Assembly (NCBI GenBank): GCA_021160415.1
Contig: JAGHCP010000171.1
Location: 1-10,211 of the forward strand
Source of the DNA: Desulfurococcales archaeon
GTDB taxonomy: Archaea; Thermoproteota; Thermoprotei_A; Sulfolobales; NBVN01
Reading direction: 5' to 3'
Length of the DNA stretch: 10,211 nt
The translations under genes were made by a program, and so were the position numbers. Every line of letters begins with the position of its first letter. Within the stretch, counting starts at the first letter, position 1. Below the pieces are notes generated by a model. That model was not told where the DNA came from. It did not search any database and worked only from the letters and a program-made list of their open reading frames with translations. This document shows, piece after piece, positions 1-6,163 of the stretch.

Positions 1-245
1 GCGTCCATGTCCGCCCTCAAACCAACCACAGGCCCGCCGGAACCTATGGAGGCGACGACCCCCGTAACCGCTACTTCCTGAATCCTGTAACCTAAGGACT
101 TAAGGACCTCCTTAACAATGCCGGAGGTCCGGACCTCCTCATACTTAAGCTCGGGGTGCTTATGGAAGTCCCTCCTCCACTCAACGACTTTGCTGTGAAG
201 GGACTTAGCCTCCGATATTATTCTCTGAATAACTTCCTGATCCAT
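1..245 (-). CDS. M20 family amidohydrolase/carboxypeptidase, N-terminal fragment
   Basis: This gene is cut by the left edge; only the first 81 codons are present. It starts at ATG 245 and reads MDQEVIQRIISEAKSLHSKV. Around residues 23-31 is WRRDFHKHPEL, followed by an acidic KYEE, and near the end is GLRADMDA. The pair 'RRxxHxxPEL...E' plus 'LRADMDALP' is the typical N-terminus of the M20D group (aminoacylase, hippurate hydrolase, IAA-amino-acid hydrolase, thermostable CPSA carboxypeptidase), zinc/cobalt enzymes that hydrolyse N-acyl amino acids or peptides. The metal-binding residues lie beyond the edge, so activity and exact substrate cannot be judged. A GGTG lies about 8 bases before the ATG. 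It is transcribed divergently from the vapBC remnant. Confidence 0.85.
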   Translation of the reverse strand, partial: MDQEVIQRIISEAKSLHSKVVEWRRDFHKHPELKYEEVRTSGIVKEVLKSLGYRIQEVAVTGVVASIGSGGPVVGLRADMD

Positions 246-278
246 GAGTTAAGCACCGAGTACATTACGGGTTTCGGG

Positions 279-289
279 AAATAATAATC
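279..289 (-). promoter_or_regulatory. Possible TATA box for the M20 gene
   Basis: On the minus strand this stretch reads GATTATTATTT, an A/T-rich element about 35-45 bases before the ATG at 245. Archaeal transcription usually starts about 25 bases after the TATA centre, which would leave a leader of roughly a dozen bases. This is inferred from position and composition only. Confidence 0.3.
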
Positions 290-336
290 TGAACCCATAC
301 CGTGGCGAATCGAGCAAAAACGTCACAGTAGAAGTT

Positions 337-424
337 TACCCACAATTACGGGTAGGGCGCAAAGCATATATCCCATTATTGAAAATATTTTTCTTGAATA
401 TGGGAAAACCCATTGCTTTGTGGG
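337..424. repeat. Cluster of short inverted repeats before the vapBC remnant
   Basis: Three small inverted repeats sit in tandem: TACCC/GGGTA (337-341 with 350-354), CCCAT-t-ATT/AATATGGG (372-380 with 397-404, one bulged base) and CCCA/TGGG (409-412 with 421-424). The word TGGGAAAA occurs twice, at 401-408 and 421-428, exactly 20 bases apart, close to two helical turns. A TATA-like ATATAT lies at 366-371. VapBC complexes usually bind inverted repeats in their own promoter, so this may be an old operator; that is an inference. The rest of 246-446 shows no gene. Confidence 0.35.
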
Positions 425-654
425 AAAATTGAGACTTAAGCTAATCATGGGCAGGAAGGGCCGCATACTTCTCCCCAAAAAGATTAGGGAGAAGCTTAGG
501 ACGAAGGCTTTCCGCATAGTGCTGAGAAGTGATGGTGTTATAGAGCTTCATCCCCTCATATGACCCATTAAGTCTTAAAGGGTCTGTGAAGATAGGCGAG
601 TCTGTTGAGGAGCTTGAGGAGGCAGGCGAAGAGTTTGCCACGAAGAGAAGTTAG
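420..654 (+). pseudogene. vapB: VapB-type antitoxin (AbrB/SpoVT fold), frameshifted
   Basis: From GTG 420 (or ATG 447) the frame reads MGRKGRILLPKKIREKL, the standard swapped-hairpin AbrB DNA-binding motif of VapB antitoxins, and continues to GVIELHPLI before a TGA at 561. Shifting by +1 at about 558-562 restores a sensible tail, DPLSLKGSVKIGESVEELEE, then AGEEFATKRS, ending at TAG 652. Such a Glu-rich tail is what crenarchaeal VapB proteins use to wrap the VapC toxin. The restored length would be about 77 residues, normal for the family. Read as it stands, the product has a DNA-binding domain but no toxin-binding tail. It overlaps vapC by 20 bases, as usual for these operons. The family call is fairly sure; whether the shift is real decay or a sequence error cannot be told here. 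Confidence 0.75.
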
Positions 655-1093
655 TGGGGATATACTTCTCGACACCTGTGTTATTCTACTATTACTTACT
701 GGGAGACGAATTAGCTGATAATGCAGAGGAGGTAATAGAGCTGATCGTTAGCGGCGAGTTAAGGGCTTACCTCTCCTCAGAAGCCTATGACGACGCCGTT
801 GCTGGGCTTTAGATCTAAAGGTGTGGATACCGACGTAATTATAGATTTACTTGAGAAGTGGGCATCAATCCCACACGAAATACTTCCCGTAACCTCTGAG
901 ATAGCTATTGACGCATTAAACCTTTACAGAATGTACGGAGGCCCCCGCAAACTGCACTACTTTGACACGTTCCACGTAGCTAAAAGCTAGGAACTACGTC
1001 ATGCCCATACTAACCTACGATGGATACATAGTGAAGCATCAACGAGAGCTAGGGGTTGAGGCTATAGATCTCAGGAGTGTCAACGATGCTTGA
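635..1093 (+). pseudogene. vapC: VapC-type PIN-domain toxin RNase, three frameshifts
   Basis: The likely start is TTG 635 (MPRREVSGDILLDTCVI), overlapping the end of vapB. The coding sense then jumps frame three times, each time by +1: near 686 (to YYYLLGDELADNAEEVIELI), near 810 (to RSKGVDTDVIIDLLEKW) and near 985 (to ARNYVMPILTYDGYI), ending at TGA 1093. Joined together the frames give about 152 residues, a normal VapC length, with the four acidic PIN residues in place: Asp in LLDT, Glu in SSEAYDD, Asp in YFDTFHVA and Asp in LTYDGYI. No other in-frame stops occur in the pieces. VapC toxins are Mg-dependent ribonucleases held inactive by VapB. As read, no active toxin can be made. The region is more A/T-rich than its neighbours, which fits a transferred module. 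It converges on and overlaps the RNase H gene by 14 bases. Confidence 0.8.
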
Positions 1094-1610
1094 ACCTCAT
1101 GGTTCTTATGAGCTTAAGCTGTTTTGGGGTGGCGAGGTAGTGCGAGTAGTGCTTCATGAATTCCGGGAGGTTCCTCTTAACGAACTCCTCATACGCTACC
1201 CTGCTTAACCTGTCTGCCTCAACATTCCTTTCCCTGGGGACCCACTCAACCTCACCACTTAATTCATCAAGTAGGGCTTTAGCCTCAGTGAAAAGGTGCT
1301 GCAGCCGCGGGGACCTAACCCTGAACTCACCGCTCAGCTGCTTGATGACGAGTCTGGAGTCACCCCTCACTAACGGGTTCCTCGCACCTATTTCCTTAAG
1401 CCTCCTCAGCAGCGCTATCACGCCTGAGTACTCGGCTACGTTGTTAGTTGCGTAGTCGCCGAACATTCCTACTGCAGCGATGCCGTAGCCCTCCGCAACA
1501 ACCTCACCGTCCGCTCCGTATATCACGTACCCGTAGGTAGCCACGCCTCCGGGGTTGACGGGTTCGCACAGTCCGTCGAAGTACCCGACAAGCCTTCCGT
1601 GGACCCGCAA
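1080..1610 (-). CDS. rnhA: Ribonuclease HI, archaeal type
   Basis: This 176-residue protein carries the RNase H fold with all four catalytic carboxylates visible: Asp12 in GYFDGLCEPVNPGG, Glu60 in NNVAEYSG, Asp84 in VRGDSRLVIKQ and Asp133 in NVEADRLS. RNase HI cuts the RNA strand of RNA-DNA hybrids, removing primers and R-loops, in the cytoplasm. The FDGxCEPxNPGG form is typical of archaeal and related type 1 enzymes. A basic tail of about 35 residues (FVKRNLPEF onward, including ATPKQLKLI) extends past the catalytic core; I do not recognise it. The start is TTG 1610; an in-frame stop lies just upstream and no ATG fits before the catalytic Asp. It follows purA by 17 bases on the same strand, so it is probably the last gene of the purine operon. 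Its 3' end overlaps the vapC remnant tail to tail. Confidence 0.9.
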   Translation of the reverse strand: MRVHGRLVGYFDGLCEPVNPGGVATYGYVIYGADGEVVAEGYGIAAVGMFGDYATNNVAEYSGVIALLRRLKEIGARNPLVRGDSRLVIKQLSGEFRVRSPRLQHLFTEAKALLDELSGEVEWVPRERNVEADRLSRVAYEEFVKRNLPEFMKHYSHYLATPKQLKLIRTMRFKHR

Positions 1611-1627
1611 GGGAGCACCTACTTAAT

Positions 1628-2650
1628 TTAGGCTTGAGGTTTAAAACCGAGCTCGGCCCTCCTATCAACAACTTCCTCAGGGTTAGGCCCGGTACCTATG
1701 AGGGTCACCGGCACACCTATGAAGCCCTCAACAAGGTCAACCCAGTTCCTAACCTCTCTAGGGAGCTTACCCCACTCCCTAACCCCCTTAGCCTCCGGGA
1801 AGAGGACGTCGACCTTAGTCACCGCCGCTTGAGTAGCTGAGTTAAGCATGACGGCCCTCCTAGCCAGTTCCGGGTTGAAGGGAGCGGCCCTCCTAGCCCT
1901 CCCGGTCACTGTGGCGACCTCCGACCAACCCAGCCTTTCCGCCTCCGACTCACTTAACTCGCCGGGCAGGGGCCCCGCACCCACCCTGGTCACGTAAGCC
2001 TTGAACACAACTATCACTTCATCCACGTCCTTTGGCCCCACCCCAACCTCGGAAGCGAAGGCCGAGGCGGTCGTGTCCCTGCTCGTTACGTAGGGGTACG
2101 TTCCGTGGTAAAGGCTTAAGTAAGTCCCCTGAGTACCCTCAACGAGGACTGTCTCTCCCCCATGGAGCTTCTCATGAACCTCCTCGGAAACATCGGTGAG
2201 CATCCCTTCAAGCTTCTGAAAGTCCTTCGCAAGCCTCAGCCTTCGGAACACCCTGTCGGACATCGCCGCGCCTACACCCTGCAGCGTGGACCCTATTACT
2301 CCGGACAGCCTCGCGTCCGCCCTCTCCCTCTCGACGTGGGACTCCTCAATGATTCCTGTGTTGCGGTCAAGGAAGAACCTCCCCTCAACGCCGGTGCCGG
2401 CGACCTCCCTACTCATGACGTCCAGCCTAACCAACGCGCCGGGAGCCACCGCTAACACGGTGTTGGGGTTCACGAAGGCTGAGGGAACCACTCTTAAACC
2501 GTACTTCCTGCCGTTAAAAGTAACGGTGTGCCCGGCGTTAACGGCGCCGCACCTCACCGCTAAGGAAGCACTGGCCTTAAGCGCTAGGTACGCCGTTATC
2601 TTCCCCTTCCCTTCGTCGCCGAAGAAGCCCCCGACGATTATCTCCAGCAT
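1628..2650 (-). CDS. purA: Adenylosuccinate synthetase
   Basis: PurA joins IMP and aspartate using GTP to give adenylosuccinate, the first step from IMP to AMP. With ATG 2650 as start (MLEIIVGGFFGDEGKGK) the protein has 340 residues, about 90 fewer than the bacterial enzyme, as is usual for the short archaeal type. Visible motifs are GDEGKGK at 11-17 with the catalytic Asp12, NAGHTV with catalytic His41, LVEGTQG, SRDTTAS, TGRARRAAPF (the aspartate/GTP arginine loop) and TKVDVL (guanine recognition). An upstream GTG at 2659 is possible, but the GGGGAGGTG ribosome site then touches the start codon; with ATG 2650 the spacing is about 6 bases. The start lies inside the end of purB (overlap 13 bases), pointing to coupled translation. 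rnhA follows 17 bases downstream. Confidence 0.95.
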   Translation of the reverse strand: MLEIIVGGFFGDEGKGKITAYLALKASASLAVRCGAVNAGHTVTFNGRKYGLRVVPSAFVNPNTVLAVAPGALVRLDVMSREVAGTGVEGRFFLDRNTGIIEESHVERERADARLSGVIGSTLQGVGAAMSDRVFRRLRLAKDFQKLEGMLTDVSEEVHEKLHGGETVLVEGTQGTYLSLYHGTYPYVTSRDTTASAFASEVGVGPKDVDEVIVVFKAYVTRVGAGPLPGELSESEAERLGWSEVATVTGRARRAAPFNPELARRAVMLNSATQAAVTKVDVLFPEAKGVREWGKLPREVRNWVDLVEGFIGVPVTLIGTGPNPEEVVDRRAELGFKPQA

Positions 2651-3990
2651 CCCTCGCACCTCCCCTTAACACCTTCCCAGTGCTTTAGGGCTGCGTGGAT
2701 GAGTGACTCAGCACTTCCTAAGTAGTTCTCAGGGTTCAGGCACTCCCCCAGCTCCTCACCCAGCAAGTCACCGTAGGCCTTCCTCACAGCCTCCAGGAAG
2801 TCCTCGCCCCTCGCTATGCATTCATCCCTAAGCTTCCTTAGGGCTGCGTGTGCCTCATGCCTCGGCATGCCAGCCTTAAGCACTAGCTTAACCATTACGC
2901 ACTCAGACATCACCGCGCCCTTCGTGATGCTCAGGTTCCTCCTCATGGCCTCCTCATCCACGACTAGGTGCTTAAGTATGGCTTCAGCGTCGATCAATGC
3001 CTGATCTACAGTGAGGAAGGCGTGCGGTATGACGACCCTCTCCGAGCTGCTGTTCGTTAAGTCCCTCTCATGCATTAACGGGATGTTCTCAAGGCCAGCT
3101 ATGATGAATGACCTCGCAACTTTGGCGAGGCCTGAAACCCTCTCCGCGAGCGTGGGGTTCCTCTTGTGAGGCATTGTGCTGCTCCCGACCTCCCCGGAAG
3201 CTATGAAGGCCTCGCCGACCTCATCCCTTGAGAGCTCCCTGACCTCCAGAGCGAGCCTGTCGAGCTGCGAAGCCAGTATAGCGAGGTCCGCGAGGAGCTC
3301 CGCGAACCCGTCCCTGGGGGCTATCTGCGTCGTTATCGGGTGGGGCTCAAGGCGCAGCGCCTCGGCGGCAACGTCCCTCACGGTTAAGCCCTTACCGCCC
3401 CACGCAGCCATCGTCCCCACAGCCCCCGATATGTTGCACTTCACGACCCTCCCGCAGGCCTCGCAGAGCCTCTCGTACGACCTGGAGAGCTCGTAGACGT
3501 AGTTAGCGAGCTTGAACCCGAAGGTCAGGGGGATGGCGTGCACGCCGTGTGTCCTCCCAACCATGACGGTTCTCGAATGCTTCACTGCGAGGGAGGCTAG
3601 GAACTCAATCACGCCTTCAAGCCTTTTCAAGATTATCCTTAAGGCGTCCCTGAAGGCCAAGGCCCAAGCGGTGTCTATGACGTCATTGCTCGTGAGGCCT
3701 AGATGGACGTACTTCCCGCACTCACCGCACCTCTCACCTAGGAGGGTTGCTAGGGAAGCCATCTCGTGCCCCAACCTAGCCTCAACCTCATCCACGTCCT
3801 CCGGCCTCAACTCGGAGCCGCACCTAAGGACCTCCTCCCAACACCCCTTCGGGGCGAGGCCTGCTGCCTCCAAACCCCTCATAGCGGCAGCCTCTACCTG
3901 AACGTACCTCCTAAGCATCGAGTCCCTGCTGAAGACCTCCCTCATATTCTCGGAGCCGTACCTGTAGTTGAAGGGGCAGACGTCAACCAT
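2638..3990 (-). CDS. purB: Adenylosuccinate lyase
   Basis: PurB splits fumarate from adenylosuccinate to give AMP, and in de novo purine synthesis also from SAICAR. The 450-residue protein belongs to the fumarase/aspartase superfamily. Signatures seen are LTSNDVIDTA (99-108), GRTHGVHAIP (145-154, with the catalytic His148) and the flexible-loop signature GSSTMPHKRNP (269-279) holding the catalytic Ser and substrate-binding residues. The N-terminus NYRYGSENMREVFSRD is typical. The length fits the archaeal/Bacillus type (about 430-450). ATG 3990 overlaps the end of the upstream phosphoribosyltransferase gene by 8 bases (ATGGTTGA), and its own end overlaps purA, so the three genes are surely one transcription unit. 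No de novo purine genes lie in this window, so only the AMP step can be assigned from context. Confidence 0.95.
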   Translation of the reverse strand: MVDVCPFNYRYGSENMREVFSRDSMLRRYVQVEAAAMRGLEAAGLAPKGCWEEVLRCGSELRPEDVDEVEARLGHEMASLATLLGERCGECGKYVHLGLTSNDVIDTAWALAFRDALRIILKRLEGVIEFLASLAVKHSRTVMVGRTHGVHAIPLTFGFKLANYVYELSRSYERLCEACGRVVKCNISGAVGTMAAWGGKGLTVRDVAAEALRLEPHPITTQIAPRDGFAELLADLAILASQLDRLALEVRELSRDEVGEAFIASGEVGSSTMPHKRNPTLAERVSGLAKVARSFIIAGLENIPLMHERDLTNSSSERVVIPHAFLTVDQALIDAEAILKHLVVDEEAMRRNLSITKGAVMSECVMVKLVLKAGMPRHEAHAALRKLRDECIARGEDFLEAVRKAYGDLLGEELGECLNPENYLGSAESLIHAALKHWEGVKGRCEGCWR

Positions 3991-4594
3991 CCTGAGACTC
4001 CCTCTTGCCGTAAAGGTCTAAGGACTTACGGAGATGCCCCTCATCCATGAACACGTCCTCAACCCCTAACTCCCTCAGCAAGGCCTTAGCGGACTCGTGT
4101 AGCTCGCCTCCCCTCCTCCTCGACAGCTCGTAAAGCGTCTCGGAGAACGACCAGGGGTAGAAAATCCATACCCAGTGATCAACCTTCTCGACGAAGTAGT
4201 TCGGGATGAAGGAACTCGTGGATTTGTAGTGAAGCACAGCCGTCCTTATGTTCTTAGCGCCCAACCCGCGTAGGAGCCTCACGACCTTAGCCATCGTGGC
4301 CCCGGTGTCCACTACCTCATCCACGACGAGGACGTCCCGCCCCTTAACGTCGACCCCCTCATACATCTTCACTAGGGGCTCAGGGGCTATCCGCCCACCG
4401 ATACCCCAGAACTTCGACCGCACGGTGTAGAACTCGTCGATCCCTAAAACATCACTCACGATCCTCGCAGGGATTAAACCTCCCCTCGAAATCGTGACTA
4501 TTGCGTCGAAGTCCTTACCGGAATCCATGACTGACTCAGCCAGCGAGTAACACATCCCTAAAGCCTTACTCCAAGGAAGGTAAACAACCTCCAA
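3983..4594 (-). CDS. Purine phosphoribosyltransferase (Hpt/Gpt-like, COG2236 type)
   Basis: This 203-residue protein has a type I phosphoribosyltransferase fold. It shows the PRPP-binding loop VLVVDEVVDTGAT (88-100), a pyrophosphate loop SRGGLIPARI (36-45) and an aromatic stretch DHWVWIFYPW that matches the base-stacking region of the archaeal hypoxanthine/xanthine/guanine transferases. Such enzymes join a purine base to PRPP to give a nucleotide. Placed first in an operon with purB and purA it would feed IMP into AMP synthesis, so hypoxanthine is the likeliest substrate; that is inference, and xanthine or guanine cannot be excluded. The start is TTG 4594, preceded by GGAGGTG at 8 bases' distance, and no ATG fits. 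The leader of perhaps 90-100 bases is unusually long for this genome and can fold (see the hairpin). Confidence 0.85.
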   Translation of the reverse strand: MEVVYLPWSKALGMCYSLAESVMDSGKDFDAIVTISRGGLIPARIVSDVLGIDEFYTVRSKFWGIGGRIAPEPLVKMYEGVDVKGRDVLVVDEVVDTGATMAKVVRLLRGLGAKNIRTAVLHYKSTSSFIPNYFVEKVDHWVWIFYPWSFSETLYELSRRRGGELHESAKALLRELGVEDVFMDEGHLRKSLDLYGKRESQDG

Positions 4595-4640
4595 GACCTT
4601 AACACCTCCGCGAATCCTTGGAATCGGGAATTAGCTCCCC

Positions 4641-4667
4641 CAGCAGAAAACGCGGGAACCGCTGCTG
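4641..4667 (-). other. Hairpin in the leader of the purine operon
   Basis: CAGCAG at 4641-4646 pairs with CTGCTG at 4662-4667, with a 15-base loop that itself holds a small CGG/CCG pairing. A second weak stem (GGGA/TCCC) lies nearer the gene, around 4626-4640. It sits 47-73 bases before the TTG start of the phosphoribosyltransferase gene, inside the probable 5' leader. It is not followed by a T run, so it does not look like a terminator. Its function is unknown and it may be chance. Confidence 0.3.
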
Positions 4668-4710
4668 AGAGGCCTCAACCATTGTATCCCTCTGAAAATC
4701 GTAACGTGTG

Positions 4711-4725
4711 CAAATAAATCTAACT
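4711..4725 (-). promoter_or_regulatory. Possible TATA box of the purine operon
   Basis: The minus strand reads TTAGATTTATTTG here, the best TATA-like element upstream of the phosphoribosyltransferase gene. Start of transcription would fall near 4690, giving a leader of about 95 bases that includes the hairpin. The whole 4595-4850 stretch is a divergent intergenic region with promoters on both strands and no convincing gene. Confidence 0.35.
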
Positions 4726-4742
4726 AGAAACTAATTAATACG

Positions 4743-4757
4743 CACCTATAATAAATT
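4743..4757 (+). promoter_or_regulatory. Possible TATA box of the ferredoxin gene
   Basis: CACCTATAATAAATT is the strongest TATA-like stretch on the plus strand before the ferredoxin. Transcription would begin near 4775, some 75 bases before ATG 4851. A weaker alternative, ATCTTAATAG at 4799-4808, would give a short leader instead. Confidence 0.3.
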
Positions 4758-4850
4758 AACATGAGTGACGTAATACTTGCAGCACCTCCTACCACAGAAT
4801 CTTAATAGAGATAGGTGAGAATAATAACAGCGTGGGTGAGGGTTGAGGTA

Positions 4851-5096
4851 ATGGTTAAGTATAGGGTCACGGTGGATAGGTCCGCTTGCATAGGGTGCGG
4901 GGTCGCACCCACGGTGTGCGGGAAGGTCTTCATGCTTGGAACCGATAACGGGAAGAACAGGGTCGTCCCTAAGTACGAAGTTGATGGTAACGAGGACGTC
5001 TCCGTAGGGGAGATCCCTGAGGAGCTGCTGGACTGCGTTAAGACAGCCGCTGAGTCATGCCCGGCGAGCGCCATAAAGGTGGAGAGAATCGATTAA
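4851..5096 (+). CDS. Small ferredoxin, single-cluster type with altered Cys motif
   Basis: Ferredoxins are soluble low-potential electron carriers that serve 2-oxoacid oxidoreductases and similar enzymes in archaea. From ATG 4851 the protein has 81 residues. It begins MVKYRVTVDRSACIGCGVAP and ends AAESCPASAIKVERID, the usual layout of an archaeal single [4Fe-4S] ferredoxin. The first motif is CIGCGVAPTVC, so the third ligand position of the normal CxxCxxC is Ala; a Cys four residues later, one in LLDCVK and one in ESCP remain. The middle segment (LGTDNGKNRVV, SVGEIPEEL) is longer than in Pyrococcus ferredoxin. A GTG at 4815 would add 12 residues but is less likely: ATG 4851 gives the usual N-terminus with GTGAGGG about 9 bases upstream. 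The HypE-like gene follows after 54 bases. Confidence 0.85.
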   Translation: MVKYRVTVDRSACIGCGVAPTVCGKVFMLGTDNGKNRVVPKYEVDGNEDVSVGEIPEELLDCVKTAAESCPASAIKVERID

Positions 5097-5107
5097 CACG
5101 CTTACTC

Positions 5108-5118
5108 CATTTAATACC
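5108..5118 (+). promoter_or_regulatory. Possible TATA box of the HypE-like gene
   Basis: ATTTAATACCT lies about 35-40 bases before ATG 5151, which places a predicted transcription start near 5140. The gene may thus have its own promoter besides read-through from the ferredoxin. A GTGATG at 5140-5145 could act as ribosome site. Confidence 0.35.
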
Positions 5119-5150
5119 TTAAGCCACAAGCATGACTCAGTGATGCGGCG

Positions 5151-6163
5151 ATGATCGGGAAGCTGCCTCCTGAGTTACTTAAGGAGCTCGTTTTCTCCGG
5201 GATACGCGTAGGTCCGGAAGTCATCCTCGGCCCGTCAGTCGGGGAGGACTCAGCCGCGATAGACTTAGGCGGCGGGAAGGTGCTCGTCATCCACTCCGAC
5301 AGCATAACCGCTGCTTCAAGCCTCATAGGGTGGTTAAGCGTCCACATAGTCAGCAACGACATCGCAGTGTCCGGTGTGAGGCCTAGGTGGGTCCTGGTAA
5401 ACATCCACGTACCGCCCGAGGCGGGGGTCGATGAACTTAAGAAGGTTGTGGGTGGAGTTAAGCAGGCCGCTGAGGAGCTAGGGGTTTCAGTGGTTGGGGG
5501 ACACACGGAGTTCACACCAGGCCTGAACTCCACCATCACGTCATCTACAGCTCTAGGTGTCGGGGAGCTCCCAAGCTTGTTAGGACGGGCGGAGCTAAGC
5601 CAGGCGACGCCGTAATCATGACGAAGACTGCGGGCGTTGAGGGGACTTCGGTACTCGCAACCGACTTCAGGAATATCCTCAAGGAAAGAGGGGTTCCTGA
5701 GGAGGTGCTTGAGGCTGGGAAGCGCTTCGTGAGGGATGTCAGCGTGGTTAAGGAGGCCCTCATCCTGGCTGAGGCGGGCCTCCCGAACTCGATGCATGAC
5801 CCTACGGAGGGAGGGGTCATCGGAAGGTTGACGGAGATCGCCTACGCGTCCGGAACCACGGTGCGGGTGTTCAGGGACTCAATACCTATCGCTAAGGAAA
5901 CGTGGGTGATGCGCAAAGCCTTAGGGGCTGACCCCCTGAGGCTGATAAGCTCGGGAGTCCTTCTAGCGACGGTGCCCAAGGAAAAGGCTGTGGAGGCCGT
6001 TAAACTCCTGAGGAGCTCGGGCGTGGAGGCCGCTGTTATCGGTGAGGTTCACCCTCGAGGTGAGCACCTCCTGGAGGTATGCGGCTCTTCCTCCTGCGAG
6101 TTCATCGACGACGTCGTCGTTCAGGACGAGCTGATAAGGCTTACCGCCAAGCACCTTCGTTGA
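5151..6163 (+). CDS. AIR synthase-related, HypE-like protein, split by a -1 frameshift
   Basis: Two open frames, 5151-5615 and 5618-6163, together encode one protein of the AIR synthase/HypE/SelD ATP-binding family. The first frame gives GPSVGEDSAAIDLG (metal/ATP Asp residues), IHSDSITAA, SNDIAVSGVRPRW and VVGGHTEFTPG. It then runs off into nonsense after GVGELP. The second frame, read from 5573, continues KLVRTGGAKPGDAVIMTKTA, then HDPTEGGVIGRL and LRLISSGVLL, all family motifs. One missing C in CTCCCAAG (5568-5575) would join them into 337 residues, the normal length. HypE dehydrates a carbamoylated C-terminal Cys to make hydrogenase cyanide ligands, but this C-terminus (LTAKHLR) lacks that Cys, and no other hyp genes are near, so the true substrate is unknown. 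The 3' end overlaps the convergent acdA by 23 bases. Either a sequence error or a fresh mutation explains the break. Confidence 0.8.

Noticed and set aside
441..641. Minus-strand open frame of 66 codons
   Set aside because: It is antisense to the vapB remnant, and its translation is low-complexity Ser-rich.
2162..2669. Plus-strand open frames across purA
   Set aside because: They are antisense shadows of purA, whose GDEGKGK, GHT and TGRARR motifs fix the real strand.
4641..4667. Hairpin as a bacterial-style terminator or a box C/D RNA
   Set aside because: There is no T run after the stem on either strand, and no paired C/D boxes (RTGATGA and CTGA) at proper spacing.
4761..4805. A 14-codon open frame (MSDVILAAPPTTES) before the ferredoxin
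   Set aside because: There is no ribosome site and it is too short to support; it does not resemble a known leader peptide.
5565..5620. Programmed -1 frameshift as the main explanation for the split HypE-like gene
   Set aside because: There is no X-XXY-YYZ slippery heptamer; a missing C in a short C run is simpler. It is kept only as an alternative.
5111..5797. A 228-codon open frame on the minus strand
   Set aside because: It is antisense to the HypE-like gene, whose family motifs are clear on the plus strand; the translation is rich in Ser/Pro/Thr and shows no recognisable domain.
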